A stretch of DNA of 64,000 nucleotides from Heterocephalus glaber (GCF_000247695.1 NW_004624732.1:43152321-43216320), one strand, 5' to 3'. Shown: positions 13,481 through 25,203, numbered from the stretch's first letter. The notes: a model not told the origin generated them from the sequence alone. Numbers and translations are program-made.

Positions 13481-14535
13481 GTCTTTACTGATCACTTTTT
13501 TCCCCCCAAGAATGTTGAAAATTTGATTGTTCAAAGTACAATTATGATTCAGCAACCTATCAGAAATTCTAAAGAGGTAATGTAAAAAAGTGGACAGAGA
13601 AATCTGAATTAAATGGAATTTACCAGCCAAAGATTTTTGAAACTACTTTGCTGTGAATGCCTGGAATGGAGCAGAACAAAGTCAATTACTGACTGTAATT
13701 AAGAAGTGGATGCATTTAAACTGTAGAGAGCAGTAGCAGACTTCTCCAGACTGCCTGGTAACTCGGAAGATTAGTGGGAAGACAGGAAAGGATGTGAACT
13801 GAATGTCTCTGATAGTATGATTTGAATGAATTACATTCATATAGTTCCCTCATCTAGCATCCTAAAATGAATTTGTAAATCACTTATTATGTATGATTAA
13901 TGCAGTAATATATTTGGACAAAGAAACTTTAAAAATACATTTTGCTTTTGGTTGTGTTAGCAGTGAAAGATCCCCTTTGCATTGTATAGCATGCACCAAA
14001 AATGCAAATGCACTGCTGAAGTACTTACATTTTATAATTGTTTGAATTAGTAGGCCAAAGACTGAACTATGTTGCCTCTTTCTGCAACACTCAGAATATA
14101 GTAAATCTAATTATGTTTGTTTTTTGTACTTTTAAAATGCTGTTCCTTCTTATAATTTTAATAATGGCTTATTTATACTGGCAGAGAAATATTAGATTAT
14201 ACATTTTGCTTGGACTAATTCATTTCTCTCTGTATATAATAACAAATTATGATATTGTATAATACATTCATAATCAAAATATATAAACTTAGGATAAAGT
14301 TAGAGGTCAAAGACATTACTAGTTCTCTTGTGTTAGTCAGAAGCGACCTTATATTTTTCGATTGTATTTCTGCAGCAACACTTTATAAAGTAAATATTTG
14401 GGATTTCATGTAAGTAATGCAAGTTGTAAAGGTGTTCAGATAATTTGGCAAATATCAGTTTAGCCATTTTTTATTGAATGTATAAACCGAAGGACTGTTT
14501 TGAGCTATTTAGGCATTCCAAATCTTACATGCAAT

Positions 14536-14537
<2 letters not shown>

Positions 14538-14581
<44 letters not shown>
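14538..14581. repeat. (GA)n microsatellite
   Basis: An uninterrupted GA run of about 21 units. Read in frame it produces an artificial Arg-Glu repeat in an open frame at 14478-14717, which is not a gene. Confidence 0.97.
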
Positions 14582-14585
<4 letters not shown>

Positions 14586-15307
14586 TTGGTCCCAGTGATC
14601 TGTCAAATTGTTGTGTGGATAATTAAATCCTATTATATTCCAGGGTTTTTTTTACTTCTTATAATTGCGTACAGTCTGGACAGCTCTTATCATTACAGCA
14701 GTATGGACCAAATTTAATATTAGGACTCATGTCACTCAAGAATGCTTGCTTTTAGGTATTGAAAATTTTGTATTTCTATGGAGTTTTTCTGAAAACAAAC
14801 AAGCAAGTGGAAAGTTGAAGACCTTTTAGAAAGTTCTGCATTAGTCTCTCTGATAAATAATCTGTTTTAGAATCCTCCATAAAAGGAAATCAAATATAGA
14901 GATATTATTAGATTTTTAAAAGACAAACAGGAAAGAGCCAAAAGTACAGAATGAATTCTGACACACCGGGTGCATTTCTCTGCAGCTTCCAATTTAAGCA
15001 TGCACTGTTCATCACTTTGAACATCCTGCCTTATTTCTCTTGAAGTTGGAGTGATTCAGCTTTACCCCTACTCTAAGTTATTCGTCCTATTATTAAAATA
15101 CTAATGTGTTTGTTATGACATGAAAAAATAGTTTATAGAGGTCAGTTCAGAATGATCCTAGACACCCAGTTCCCATAAAGACAATTACTGGAATAGAAGA
15201 AAATATTTCAATGCCTTAAACTGTGTTTTTTGATGAAGATTTTTCTTTTTAAATGTAAGAAATCTATCTCACATGATTTTCCTACCTGTCAATTTTTTTA
15301 TTTCCAG

Positions 15308-15406
15308 ATTACAACAGCGTCAGGAAATGAATTCCTTCTACAGTCAGACATTGACTTCATCATACTGGATTGGTTCCAAGCTATCAAAAATACAATTGAC
15401 AGAATG
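15308..15406 (+). CDS. ARHGAP15: ARHGAP15 coding exon: C-terminal end of the PH domain
   Basis: This 99-bp exon encodes 33 whole codons, starting ITTASGNEFLLQSD and ending with a Met codon. It carries the last PH-domain strand and the C-terminal helix: GNEFLLQSD is the typical final strand and the helix reads DWFQAIKNTID, with the Trp that is nearly invariant in PH domains. The acceptor follows a T-rich tract and ends TTTCCAG; the donor reads GTATGT. Both boundaries are phase 0, so skipping this exon would keep the frame but remove the PH helix. The PH domain binds phosphoinositides and brings the protein to the plasma membrane. The open frame runs past both splice sites, so the limits rest on the splice consensus and family match, not on stops. 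Related ARHGAP12 and ARHGAP27 share this domain, but the exon downstream identifies ARHGAP15. Confidence 0.92.
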
Positions 15407-15479
15407 GTATGTATTTATTTTGGCTTTTACCCTTATTAATTAAAATGTAGTCATTTAAATCTTACTGCTCAGGCATATA

Positions 15480-15483
<4 letters not shown>

Positions 15484-15515
<32 letters not shown>
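15484..15515. repeat. (CA)n microsatellite
   Basis: Sixteen uninterrupted CA units, 78 bp downstream of the exon donor site. CA runs near donors can bind hnRNP L; an effect on splicing here is speculation. Confidence 0.97.
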
Positions 15516-15517
<2 letters not shown>

Positions 15518-16199
15518 AAGTAGATCCTGTGAACTGAGAGACACTAAATTCTTTTAAGTTTAAAAATGTAGAATCTTCTATGAACATTTTCAGCAGACAG
15601 GATTTGGGGAACTGAATGTTACTTAATTTCTCTTTCAAAAAAGTTATGATTTTTTTCTGAAATAACATGAATATTCATTTACTGGAAGTTGTAAAAAAGC
15701 ACATAAGACCTTAATAACTACTGAATTTTTACATTTTCAGTTTATTCAGTCTCTATTAAATATTCTTAAAAATAAATATCATTGTGTTTAAAACCATGCT
15801 TACTCTTATAATGCCAGTAAATAATAACCCTTTCTACTGAATTTTATTATTCTTCTGGCTAAGCTAGATTATGTCATGAAAATCACATATCTAGAACTTC
15901 ATGAAATTATCTTAAACCAGATACAGAGTAAGTTTTAAAAGAACTAAATTACTTAAAACTAATCATTCTATAGTGACTAATTTTACCTCATTAATATTTG
16001 CAAAGTCCTGAGGAAAACATATTGTTGAGAGTTTCTGATACAGTATACAAGAGGAAGAATAAAATATTTTCTGTGTGATTTTTCTGACAGATGAAGTCTT
16101 TCATTATATAATTTTGGGGTGAAAATTTAAAAATAAAATAAATTAACTTTTCCCCATCATCCATAAAATCCTCATATATAGACACCAATACACAAATTA

Positions 16200-16430
16200 T
16201 TGTCTCTAGAATAGACTCTGGGACCAGCCTGCCTGAAAATTGGTCCCATCATTTACTAGCTGTTTGGCCTTGGGCAAAGTACTCTTTTGGCCTCAGTGTC
16301 TTTGTCAGTAATAAAGTTGCTGCCTACCTCATAGGATTCCTGTGATGATTAATTGCATTAATGTATGTAGAATGCTTGGAATAATTCACATTTAGTAAGC
16401 ACCATGTGCCTGTATGAACTATTATTAAAT
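16200..16430 (+). mobile_element. MIR SINE, sense, nearly full length
   Basis: Reads in MIR order: GACTCTGGGACCAGCCTGCC, TTTACTAGCTGTTTGGCCTT, GGGCAAAGTACT, CTACCTCATAGGATTCCTGT, GTAGAATGCTTGGAATAAT and TTTAGTAAGCACC. It is one of the better preserved MIRs in the window. Confidence 0.9.
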
Positions 16431-16579
16431 TTGAGTGTTAATCTTAGCATAGAGGCATATCCCAAAATAATTAACATATTTCAAACATCTCTTTACATGT
16501 AACACCAAAATAGACCACAACACTATTTGGTTAATCCTTTCTTCCTAGTAAATTTACTGAGTCTTATTGTTTGTTCTAG

Positions 16580-16709
16580 CCAAAAAATCCGAGTTGTCCC
16601 TCCAGAAAGCTGGAATTATTCCAAATCCAGAGATCCTCTAGTACTGAATTGTTAAATCACTATGATAGTGATATTAAAGAACAGAAACCTGAGCACAGAA
16701 AATCTTTAA
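16580..16709 (+). CDS. ARHGAP15: ARHGAP15 coding exon: linker between PH and RhoGAP domains
   Basis: This 130-bp exon starts in phase 0 with PKNPSCPSRKLELF and ends one base into a codon after EHRKSL. The segment RSSSTELLNHYDSDIKEQKP is the ARHGAP15-type linker and is the strongest identifier of the gene in the window. The acceptor is TTGTTCTAG and the donor GTGAGT. The linker is rich in Ser and acidic residues and is probably disordered; the RSSST cluster is a plausible phosphorylation site (inference). From memory, human ARHGAP15 reads slightly differently near the exon start, with Lys here where I recall Asn before LELF and Gln where I recall Lys before IQRSSS. A MIR element ends about 150 bp upstream in the intron and does not enter the exon. 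Confidence 0.93.
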
Positions 16710-17959
16710 GTGAGTATTTCTTTGATTTGTTCATTTTAACTTTGTCTAAATGCCGTGCTTATGAAATATAAATGCATTGAAGTGAGATTAACCCAAATGT
16801 ATACTCCTCATGGAAGATTCGCAGTCACATCCTGGCCATGGATTCATGCACTGGAGGGCAGTCTGGGCACTTCGCACACATCATTATCGGTAATGCCTTT
16901 TGAGAAAATAATTGTTCCAGGGTCGTGGTCTCTGCTTACAGAAAGCCTCTGAATCTCTGAGTAACAGCCATGGAGTTCAGAGAGGTGATTGATTTTGAAA
17001 GTGGGAAATGTCAAGTGTCTCCAAACCTTGATATGCTAAGTATTTGATTTCCATATATTAAAAAATATGAGTGACCACCACGGTTGGTCCAAACTAAGCC
17101 AACTTGCCACACTTTGGATGACCAGAAAGATGTAGAAATGCTCATGCCCATGGTAGAAATGGAAAATGTGAATTACAAGTTTTCCAAGATCTTACCTAGT
17201 TCTACTATTCTAAAAGTCCTAAATAAAAAGAACTCACACAGTGATGTTCAGTTTTTTAAATCTTCTCACAGTCTGCTGCTGCTTCTTCAATAAAAGGGAG
17301 TTATTAAAACTGTATTTCAGAGTTGATTTGAGTCTCACCTTTCTGAAAGAACAAGTAAATATCTTCGAAGTCAGAGAAAACCAATTTTTCAAAGTCTTAA
17401 AACTCATAGAATCCTTCTTGGATCTTTTACCTAGCCATCCCTAATCAAAATCATCATTTTTAAAATAATTTCTCTCTGGCCAAAGATCAGTATAACTACA
17501 GAAATCAGTAAATTCAAGAAGTATAAAAGTTTCTTGAATTTGATGGCAACTCAATAAGTTGAGGAAGGGCTGCTAATGGAATATAAATATATATACATGT
17601 AGATACATAAGTATTCTAGATGATTCTATGTTTATATAGACAGATATGTTTACTGGGGAAGATATATATGTATACATGTACACATACATGCAAATAAACA
17701 CTTGTACATACATGACAAGAAAGAAGGAAGCTATACCTAGATGATTATATATCTTCCAAACCTGAATTGTTGAGTGCCACAAATCTAGAAATTACATGAG
17801 AACTGAGAGTAGCAGGACTTTTGAAATTGTCATTGTCAAAAGATCTTGTTATAATGTTCAACAACTGCCAGATCTATATTCATTTAGTGAATTGTGCTAT
17901 GTTAGCATTTAAGATTATCAATGGCAATGTCAAAAAAAAAAGTATGGTGCATTTGTGAA

Positions 17960-18632
17960 GAGTTAACAATGCCATTCAAAAAGATTTTTTCCATTTCTCT
18001 CTCAGTGAGTCTGTCATTGGTGTAGAGGAAAGCTATTGATTTTTGTGTGTTGACCTTGTAACCAGCTACTTGACTGAATTTGGTTATTAAGTCTAGAAGA
18101 CTTTTGGTGGAGTTCTTGTGGTCTTCTATATAGAGTATCATGTCATCTGCAAATAATGACAATTTGACTTCTTCATTACCTATCTTTATTCCTTTTATTT
18201 CTTTCTCTTGTCTAATTGCCGTGGCTAATGTTTCCAGAACTATATTGAACAAGAGTGGTGATAGTGGACATCCTTGTCTTGTTCCTGATTTTAGTGTGAA
18301 GGATTTCAGTTTTTGACCATTTAGTATGATATTGGCTGTTGGTTTTTCATAGATGGCTTCTATCAGTTTGAGGTAGAGACCATCTATTCCAATTTTTTGT
18401 AGGGTTTTATCATAAATGCATGCTGGATTTTGTCAAATGCTTTTTCTGCGTCTATGGAGATAATCATATGGTTTTTGTCCTTGGCTCTATTGATATAGTG
18501 TATTACATTGATTGATTTGCATATGTTGAACCATCCCTGCATCCCTGGGATGAATCCCACTTGATCAGGGTGTATGATCTTCTTGATGATCTTCTGCATT
18601 CTGTTTGCCATTATCTTATTTTTCATAGGATG
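17960..18632 (-). mobile_element. LINE-1 fragment, ORF2 reverse transcriptase region, antisense
   Basis: On the - strand the order is [20 protein letters not shown], then [13 protein letters not shown] (fingers/palm), and further on [12 protein letters not shown] containing the FADD catalytic box of L1 reverse transcriptase, and [14 protein letters not shown]. The reading is split by at least one frame change between about 18253 and 18384. Both ends are missing: no 3' UTR or poly(T) at the low-coordinate side and no endonuclease domain. It is inactive. Confidence 0.93.
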
Positions 18633-18654
18633 ATACAGACTTGAGCTATATCAT

Positions 18655-19008
18655 TTAAAGTACGGGTCCTCACAGGCAAGGTACTGGTCAGTGCCTATTA
18701 GTAATAGGATTACACAGCAGGAGGTGGGCAATGGACTAGCAGACTAAATTTCCTCTCCATTTGTGTCTATAGCCACTCCCCATCCCTCACACTATCACCT
18801 AAGTGAGTCCGGTTAGCGCAAGGCAGGCATAAGATTCTCATAGGACCCTGTACCTACTATAAAGTGAATATGCCTGAGGTCTAGAATGTGTGCTTCTTAT
18901 GAGAATCTAACCCTGAAACCATCCATACCCTCACCCTGGCCTGTGGAAAATTTGTCCTCCTTGAAACTGATCCCTGGGGCCAGAAAGTTGGGGACTGCTG
19001 ATTTAAAG
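18655..19008 (+). mobile_element. hAT-type (MER1-like) non-autonomous DNA transposon fossil
   Basis: Words match a mammalian MER1-like element: CACAGCAGGAGGTGGGCAAT, AAGATTCTCATAGGACCCTG, TTCTTATGAGAATCTAACCC, TGAAACCATCCATACCC, GTGGAAAATTTGTCCTCC and TGATCCCTGGGGCCAG followed by AAAGTTGGGGACTGCTG. Internal inverted 'ATTCTCATA' motifs are typical of the family. The exact subfamily name is uncertain. Confidence 0.75.
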
Positions 19009-19589
19009 AATACTTAACTCCTGCCTGTTGTCCTCTTTTGCTTTACATGGAATCAGACATAAGTAAAATTTCAGAATTAGAATTCAGTTGTATGTATTTA
19101 GTGTTAATTATGTAGATATTTTGTAGTAAACATAAAAGAATATGTGATTAATGTATCTGGAATCTCCGATACAATTTCTGGTTTAGAAGAGCACTTGGCA
19201 TGCTCCTACAGCCTAAAGCTATGGAGAAAAATAAAGGTTTACAAAACTATGTTTAAGAAACATTAAGGCTAATGGATTCTATATTAAATAGTAGCTACTT
19301 TAAACATTTTAGGATGCTGCTGGGAATTATATATTATAGAATTATATATTATATATTATATAGATAGAATGCTCATGATTTCTCTGTAGAACTTATTGTT
19401 TCATTGAGAAAGACAGTTATTTACTTTGGGTTTAAATTAAATCCAGTTTAAAGACAAAGAGACACATTATTTTTTCTATTTCTTTCAAGATGCACTTGAA
19501 TTGTATGGTGATTTCATATTCACCATTTCTTTGAAGGTAAAAAAAAAAAGCTAGTGATAACTAGAAAATATTGTATACTTACTTTATTA

Positions 19590-19722
19590 CAATGGTGTTC
19601 TAAGTGCTTGTCTTATATTGAATCACTTAAAATTTCCAGCAATCATATGAGGTAGGTACTACTATTAATTCTCTTTTATAGATGAGGACACCAAGACATG
19701 GAGAATTTGGATAGAAATAAAT
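19590..19722 (-). mobile_element. MIR SINE, antisense
   Basis: GTGTTCTAAGTGCTTGTCTT, AATCATATGAGGTAGGTACT and TTTATAGATGAGGACACCAA follow the reversed MIR order. The distal part (TTGCCCAAGGTCACACAG region) is missing. Confidence 0.85.
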
Positions 19723-21690
19723 ACATTAAAACTTATAAATAAGACCCATAGAAAACAAAAACATAAATTGAGACCCCAAAACACTTGTTAGCAAAAGAAT
19801 TAAGACAAGATGGTCTCTTTGGGAATTGATTAAGTCCAAAGATAAAATGGTCATTTAATCTTTAATGCTAATCTTAATTTTATAAAATATTTCTTTTCTA
19901 TATCTTCATAAATATGCAAAATTGTAAATCTTTACTAATAGTATAGTAGTAATAGTAATAATATACTTCTTTAGTAATATTAACAGTATATTTTTGAAAG
20001 GTAGGACACAGTTAATATTTTTTACTTAAAGTTCAATCAATATCTATGTATTAATTTTCATTGAAAAGACATAATGATTGACCCACCCATGAAATATCAA
20101 ATTATTCTACGTCTGTAAAATATTTAAGCCTTTATTTCTATATTTAATGTTTTTAAATTTTTTCCATTAGGAAATGCCCTGTGTAAAACTCATCTGATCT
20201 TGATCCTTGATTTGAACACCCAAATTTAGATTTCTTAAAGCATACATTCAGTTTTATGTCACCCTCTGGAAATAAGTAATTATGTGGAGTCAGAGATTCA
20301 CAGTATCCTCTTCCTTATTAATAGTCAAAGTACAAACTTTATTGCCAGTTAGCTGCCTTTGGCTTCCTGAGCCCTTGATGTTCCCACAAGTTTTGTCGCC
20401 AAGATTGTAGTCAGATAAAGCCAGAATTACTTTTTGAAAAGGCATGTGAACATCATTAGCAGCTAACAGGTGGTCATTCTTTGGGTCCAGTTTGTCTATT
20501 TAACATGGGAAAAATATGTTCTCTCAATGAGTAGATTCAGAAAGTTATGTTAAATTATAGTTTCCCTTTTAAAATATGATTTTAACCTGCCAACACTATT
20601 AAGTACTAATCAGATATTTTAAGATATCAGTTGAGGCTAACAGAAGAAGCCAGAAAAATCACTGTAAGGGCCAAATTACTGTGGGAAATTCAGGACACCA
20701 GCCTGAAGGAGAATAGGAGAGCAGCTCTCCAGGGAGGGCTGCAATGCAAAGTGGGGAGCCAATCAAAGACAAGGCTAACATATTTCTCCAAGGAAAATGA
20801 GGATCTTCTACTGATGGCAAAGAGGAGAGGCCCAAATACAAAAATGTTATCAGATAACCCTAGAGAAGTTTAATTTTTCTGAGCTTTATTTTCCAGATCT
20901 ATAAAAATGAGTCTGGTAACATTCTTACAGAACTGTGTGAAAATCTGAAATTAGAGATATAAATACTAACCCCCCAGCAGGCCCTCAATAACTAGGCACT
21001 CTTACTACAATCCTCTATGTCCCCAAGCAGATGGCATCCAACAGGGCATAAGCCAAGGGCAGAATCTGATGGAAGGCCAGAGCAGGGAATATATACTTGA
21101 CATCCTACTCCCTGAGTGTACAGAAAATAGAGGAAGCAGCCAGGATTGGATATGGAGTTATAGCCCCAAAAGTCTGAACATGAGCAGCTGGTCTTTCCCC
21201 TGGCACCTCCCCAGGTGAAAATGGCAGCCAGGGCATTCTTGGGAGCAATATAACAGGGCATAGTAGGCCAAGAGATATGCTTGATTCCCTTATTCCCAGA
21301 AGAGCATGACATTGTGGAGTTCAGCTGATGGAAAAGATTAACATCTAGCTATTTCAGTGTTCCTTTAGACACAGCTCTAATCTTTTCACTCATTCACTTG
21401 CCTTTCATTGGCATAATGTTCTTAACATACACAACTAAAATTCATGACTTTTCTTGTCTGTGCTTTAATCTTTGAAAAATTACTTTCACGTTCAGGTGAT
21501 ACTTCAATAGTAATATATGCTATGCTTATTCATGCCAAAGTGTAAACTCCACGAGTGTAAAGTCCTTGGATAATTTTTATGTAAAATTTTCATTTTTAAT
21601 ATCATGAATTAGCACGTCCAAAATAAACATGAGTTAGAAGAATGGAGACTCAAATGACAAAAGAACTAAAAGAAAATAGATTTCCCTTTT
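19723..21690. other. Intron block with a GC-richer patch
   Basis: Mostly AT-rich and unassigned. Around 20640-20870 and 21000-21320 the composition is clearly richer in G and C, with an open frame of 80 codons on + and 106 codons on - (20992-21312). No protein family is recognisable. It may be an old repeat that I cannot place, or conserved non-coding DNA. Confidence 0.45.
20868..21000 (+). mobile_element. MIR-like SINE piece, sense, degraded
   Basis: TTTTCTGAGCTTTATTTTCC, AGATCTATAAAAATGAG and GCAGGCCCTCAATAACT resemble 'cctcagtttcctcatctgtaaaatgg' and 'gcgctcaataaatg' of MIR. Confidence 0.6.
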
Positions 21691-21700
21691 ACTGTCTTTT

Positions 21701-21816
21701 TTTTTTTTGAGACAGGGTCTCACTATGTAGCTCTGGCTGGCCTTGAACTCCCAGCAATTCTCCTGCCTCAGCCACTTGGGTGTTAGGATTACAGGCATGT
21801 ACCACCACACCCAGCC
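21701..21816 (-). mobile_element. B1 SINE, antisense, with target-site duplication
   Basis: Poly(T), GAGACAGGGTCTCACTATGT, GGCCTTGAACTCC, CCTGCCTCAGCC and GATTACAGGCATGTACCACC identify a reversed 7SL-derived B1. TACTGTCTTTT and TACTCTCTTTT flank it as a near-perfect duplication. Confidence 0.93.
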
Positions 21817-22048
21817 TTTCTACTCTCTTTTGATTAAGTTTCTCATAAACTGTGTTTTGGATAACATCCTAAGAGTATTTAGATGTGGATTTCTCAATTT
21901 CATATCCCTTTAGTTTTATATATATATATGCTAAGTAGAGGAATAAAGATATGAATGGAAAACTTGAATTGAGATCATATATAATGCAGAAAATGAAATA
22001 TTATAGACCTTTAATATTATCTTGAGTAATTTTCCTGTGGAATAAGTA

Positions 22049-22083
22049 TAATCCTACCAAGTGAAAATAATCCTACCAAGTGA
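22049..22083. repeat. Short tandem duplication, 19-bp period
   Basis: TAATCCTACCAAGTGA occurs twice, separated by AAA. A simple local duplication. Confidence 0.9.
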
Positions 22084-22696
22084 TAGGAAAAGCAAACATT
22101 TTCATAATAATCTGAGCAATTATAATACTGACCAACCACAATTGGAAGTAGGCTAATGTTCTCAAAATCAAGTTATAAACCAGTTACTTAAAGCTTGACA
22201 CATTTTCATAAGGAAACCATGTTCCAGGCACAAAAGCACCAAATAACAGCTTATTCTGAGGTTATTGTACCTCTGACCTTGGAAGCTATGACTTTCCAGT
22301 AGCGTTGCTTTCCACCTGGTTTCTCATACCGTACTTGGTCATCCTGCCCTAAGTCCACCAGAGCAGTTAGGGATCTCAGAATGGCTGCAGCCAGAAGGTT
22401 ATGGATTCTGAAACTCTCCAGTGATGGCAGGGAGGGGATGTGGAGACTCTGAACCAGAAAAAATCATGTGAGAGAAGAGAATGGAGGGCTAGAGAGGATG
22501 TTTTTGCAGCATGGATTGGAAAGTGAGTCTTCAGTAACGCAGATATTCTTTGTGAGCAATGTGTATGACAGATTAAGGCTGGTACTATCCCAAATGGTAA
22601 CGTTTGGTGAATCTAGGTGGTGCATATATAAGTTATCATGATGCTGTGGTTTCATCCTTTCTATAGGTTTTTTTGAAAAGTTTCCCAATTAAAAAC

Positions 22697-22712
22697 CACA
22701 CACACACACACA
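22697..22712. repeat. Short (CA)n run
   Basis: Eight CA units after an A-run. Confidence 0.85.
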
Positions 22713-24270
22713 GAACCATTCCCCATGTATATAGTTTAAGAAAACAAAATAGAAATGTTTCTAATCACAACTTGAAAACTTGTAAAGAAAGGTCTGAGTT
22801 TCTGAATACAAGTTACATTAAAATTTCTTTAAATACAACATTGATAGTACATTGTTTTCCTATTCATCCCCCTAAATCAACATTTTTTCTGATGACTGTT
22901 GTGAACTTTCTGGTAACTGTGCAATTAAGAAAACTTATAAGGTATTTATCGCTATCCAAAAAGGAAAAGTCATATTAGTTTCTTGGATAATATGTAATTA
23001 ACAATTGTTCAAAACACATACTGTGCAGCCTGTCCTAAGGATTCATGTAAATATATATTTTAAACTTTCTTAAGAATTTTGTGTAAGACAGCCTAATCTT
23101 GCCAATGCTTGAATGTAATAAGATGAATAAGCCATCTGCCAAGGAAAATAAAACAATATTAAAATTGCACACATAAATTATATCTACTTCTGAAGAAACA
23201 GAAAAGCTCTTACCTGGAAACAGGAAAAAAATTTTAAACCTATGCAGAATTCTATAGGTTATTTATTTTTATAGGAACAAATTTCCCTTATTTGGATAAA
23301 ATAGACAACTACCTTACTTTCTTCCCCAAAATTAATATTGTCACTCTGACACCAATTTCGTTTAATATCCATTTGAGAAAAATTAACTGTGAAAATAGAT
23401 GGTTTTTAGCTAACTACTGTTATATGACAGGCAATAGCTAAGAAAGAGTTGAGTGTCAATTTTTCATTCAGTGTTTCCCACAGGTTAAGAGAGTTCTTTA
23501 TTCAAAAATATTTCAGTTGCTAAGAGAAAATAGGAAAATTTTAAAATGCAAACATATGTTTTTAAGGACTGGAGGATTTAAAATTAAAGATTAGTTATAC
23601 ACTTGCTAATCAAGCACCCAAATTAATTGTGGAAACTCTTTTTCATGAAGCTTCTGGGAAAACACTGTGGTCCTACGTGACTCCAGCTATTGTTCTGAAG
23701 TGTGTTCTTGTGACAGAAGCAATCCCAGCTTTCCTGGGACCATAGATTGTAGTTTCTTCAAAATGTTCATTTTTCCATGAATCATTTGATAAAGGAACTT
23801 CATTATGAGCTGAGCAAAGAATGTTCTGATTAATCTCTTCTTTCCCATCCAAGGGGCTGATCTTACCCTCTGACCTCTGGGCATCCATGGTCATGTATCT
23901 TGTGGCATCAGTTACTCTGAAAGTCTATCTAACCCTATCAGCACTAAAGCACTAGATCACCCCATCTTTCTCCTGACCCTGGCAATAACACTATGACCAT
24001 ATTTCCCCTTAGATGAACTGCATTTAATCAATTTCTGATTTCATTAGGTCAAGTGGTGTCATTCTTTCAATAATAGGTCAAAATCAGAGGGCTCTTTGCT
24101 CTAACTCTCTGGCAATATTTCCTTAGCTTTAACCCACTACTATGATTGTAAACAAAAGGAAAAAAAGTTCTTTGATCTCCTCTAAAATTTTTTTCTGTTT
24201 ATACCACGACTTTAGAATGGGCATATATTAATATCTTATTATGAAGTTAGGCATATGATATTCACTCATT

Positions 24271-24308
24271 ATTGTCATATCAAGTTTAAATTGTCATATC
24301 AAGTTTAA
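24271..24308. repeat. Perfect 19-bp tandem duplication
   Basis: ATTGTCATATCAAGTTTAA is present twice head to tail without mismatch, which suggests a recent replication-slippage event. Confidence 0.93.
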
Positions 24309-24941
24309 ATTGCCTTTGCTAATCATGATATATAAGGGGTTATTGCAGTGAAACCTGTGTCCCTCAAAAAACATTATTTTGAATATAAGTGATATTTTCC
24401 TTCTCTACACAGATTTGTGTAGTCTACTTTTTGTTTCTGGAGTCTAAGAATTTATGCTTCTTTTATTCAAAATCCTCAAAGTAAGAAATTTGCTTTTTAA
24501 TGTATTTTTTGGATGTCTCAAATAGGTCGAATAGTATGCTTAGAAAAAAATGTAACTGTAAACATACAATATCTTTGATGTTTTCGTAGAAAATAAGTTC
24601 ACTTCTAATTAATCATGGTACAACCCATATCCTTTAAGTAAATTCAGATGTTGATTCCATCCAAAACTATGAGATAAATTCCAAAAAACCTGATGTTTCT
24701 GTCAAAATTCAGTGAAGTACGATATACATCAGGACTCAACTTCCTCAACTGCCTCATGGATTACTTGGAAAAAATAAGTGAGTCTGCCTGTTCATCTCTT
24801 TGATTATTTAAATAGGACCAGAAGGCAAATATTCTCCCTAATTTTCCTAAATGAGTATACAAAATTAGTTGGCTTTAAAAATATTAGGAGTCATAATAGA
24901 AGGTTCCATGACCAAGTATCAAATATAGTAATATCTTTCTG

Positions 24942-25043
24942 GGCCAGGGATTTAGCTCAGTGGTTTCGCCTCCTGCTGTGCAAGCGAAAGGACCTGAATT
25001 TGATCCCTGGTACCAATAAATAAATAAATAAATAAATAAATCG
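24942..25043 (+). mobile_element. ID-like tRNA SINE, sense, with (AAAT)n tail
   Basis: Starts GGCCAGGGATTTAGCTCAGT, with B-box-like GAATTTGATCCC and 3' end CTGGTACC. The A-tail has become an (AATA)n microsatellite of about 6-7 units. ATCTTTCTG flanks it (24933-24941 and 25044-25052) as a target-site duplication. Confidence 0.93.
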
Positions 25044-25104
25044 ATCTTTCTGTCAGATATGGTTTCCATCAAAATCCAAACATGAAGTCGAAAGTTAAGA
25101 ACAA

Positions 25105-25203
25105 TTTTTCTTCATCCTTCTCTTGTCCTCTTCTCCTCTTATTCCTTCCTTTCATCTTCTTTTCCCCCTCTTCTTCCTCTTTGGCTTCTTCTCATTCTTC
25201 TGC
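25105..25203. repeat. Pyrimidine-rich tract
   Basis: About 100 bp of irregular C/T (CTTCTC, CCTCTT units) on the + strand. Low complexity; no clear parent element. Confidence 0.7.

Larger units (their letters stand above)
12670..15307. other. Rest of the upstream intron, up to the first exon in the window
   Basis: Apart from the tandem duplication and the GA microsatellite listed separately, I recognise nothing. The final 60 bases form the polypyrimidine tract and acceptor of the exon at 15308. Confidence 0.6.
15407..16579 (+). other. ARHGAP15: ARHGAP15 short intron (1,173 bp)
   Basis: GT-AG intron between the PH-domain exon and the linker exon. It contains a (CA)n repeat near its 5' end and a sense MIR at about 16200-16430. 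The rest is AT-rich and unassigned. Confidence 0.9.
21832..24930. other. Intron sequence without recognised elements
   Basis: AT-rich. It holds two short tandem duplications and a CA run, listed separately. Open frames such as 22464-22688, 22673-22978 and 23673-23894 resemble nothing known and are taken as chance. Confidence 0.5.

Noticed and set aside
14478..14717. Open frame with an Arg-Glu repeat
   Set aside because: The repeat is just the (GA)n microsatellite read in frame.
17932..17941. Poly(A) on the + strand beside an antisense L1
   Set aside because: An antisense L1 should have poly(T) on this side. The short A-run is therefore not its tail, and too short to propose a twin-primed inversion.
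24942..25014. tRNA-like gene
   Set aside because: A- and B-box motifs are present, but the sequence ends in GGTACC plus an A-rich tail and has target-site duplications, so it is a tRNA-derived SINE and not a tRNA gene. The same holds for the other ID-like copies.
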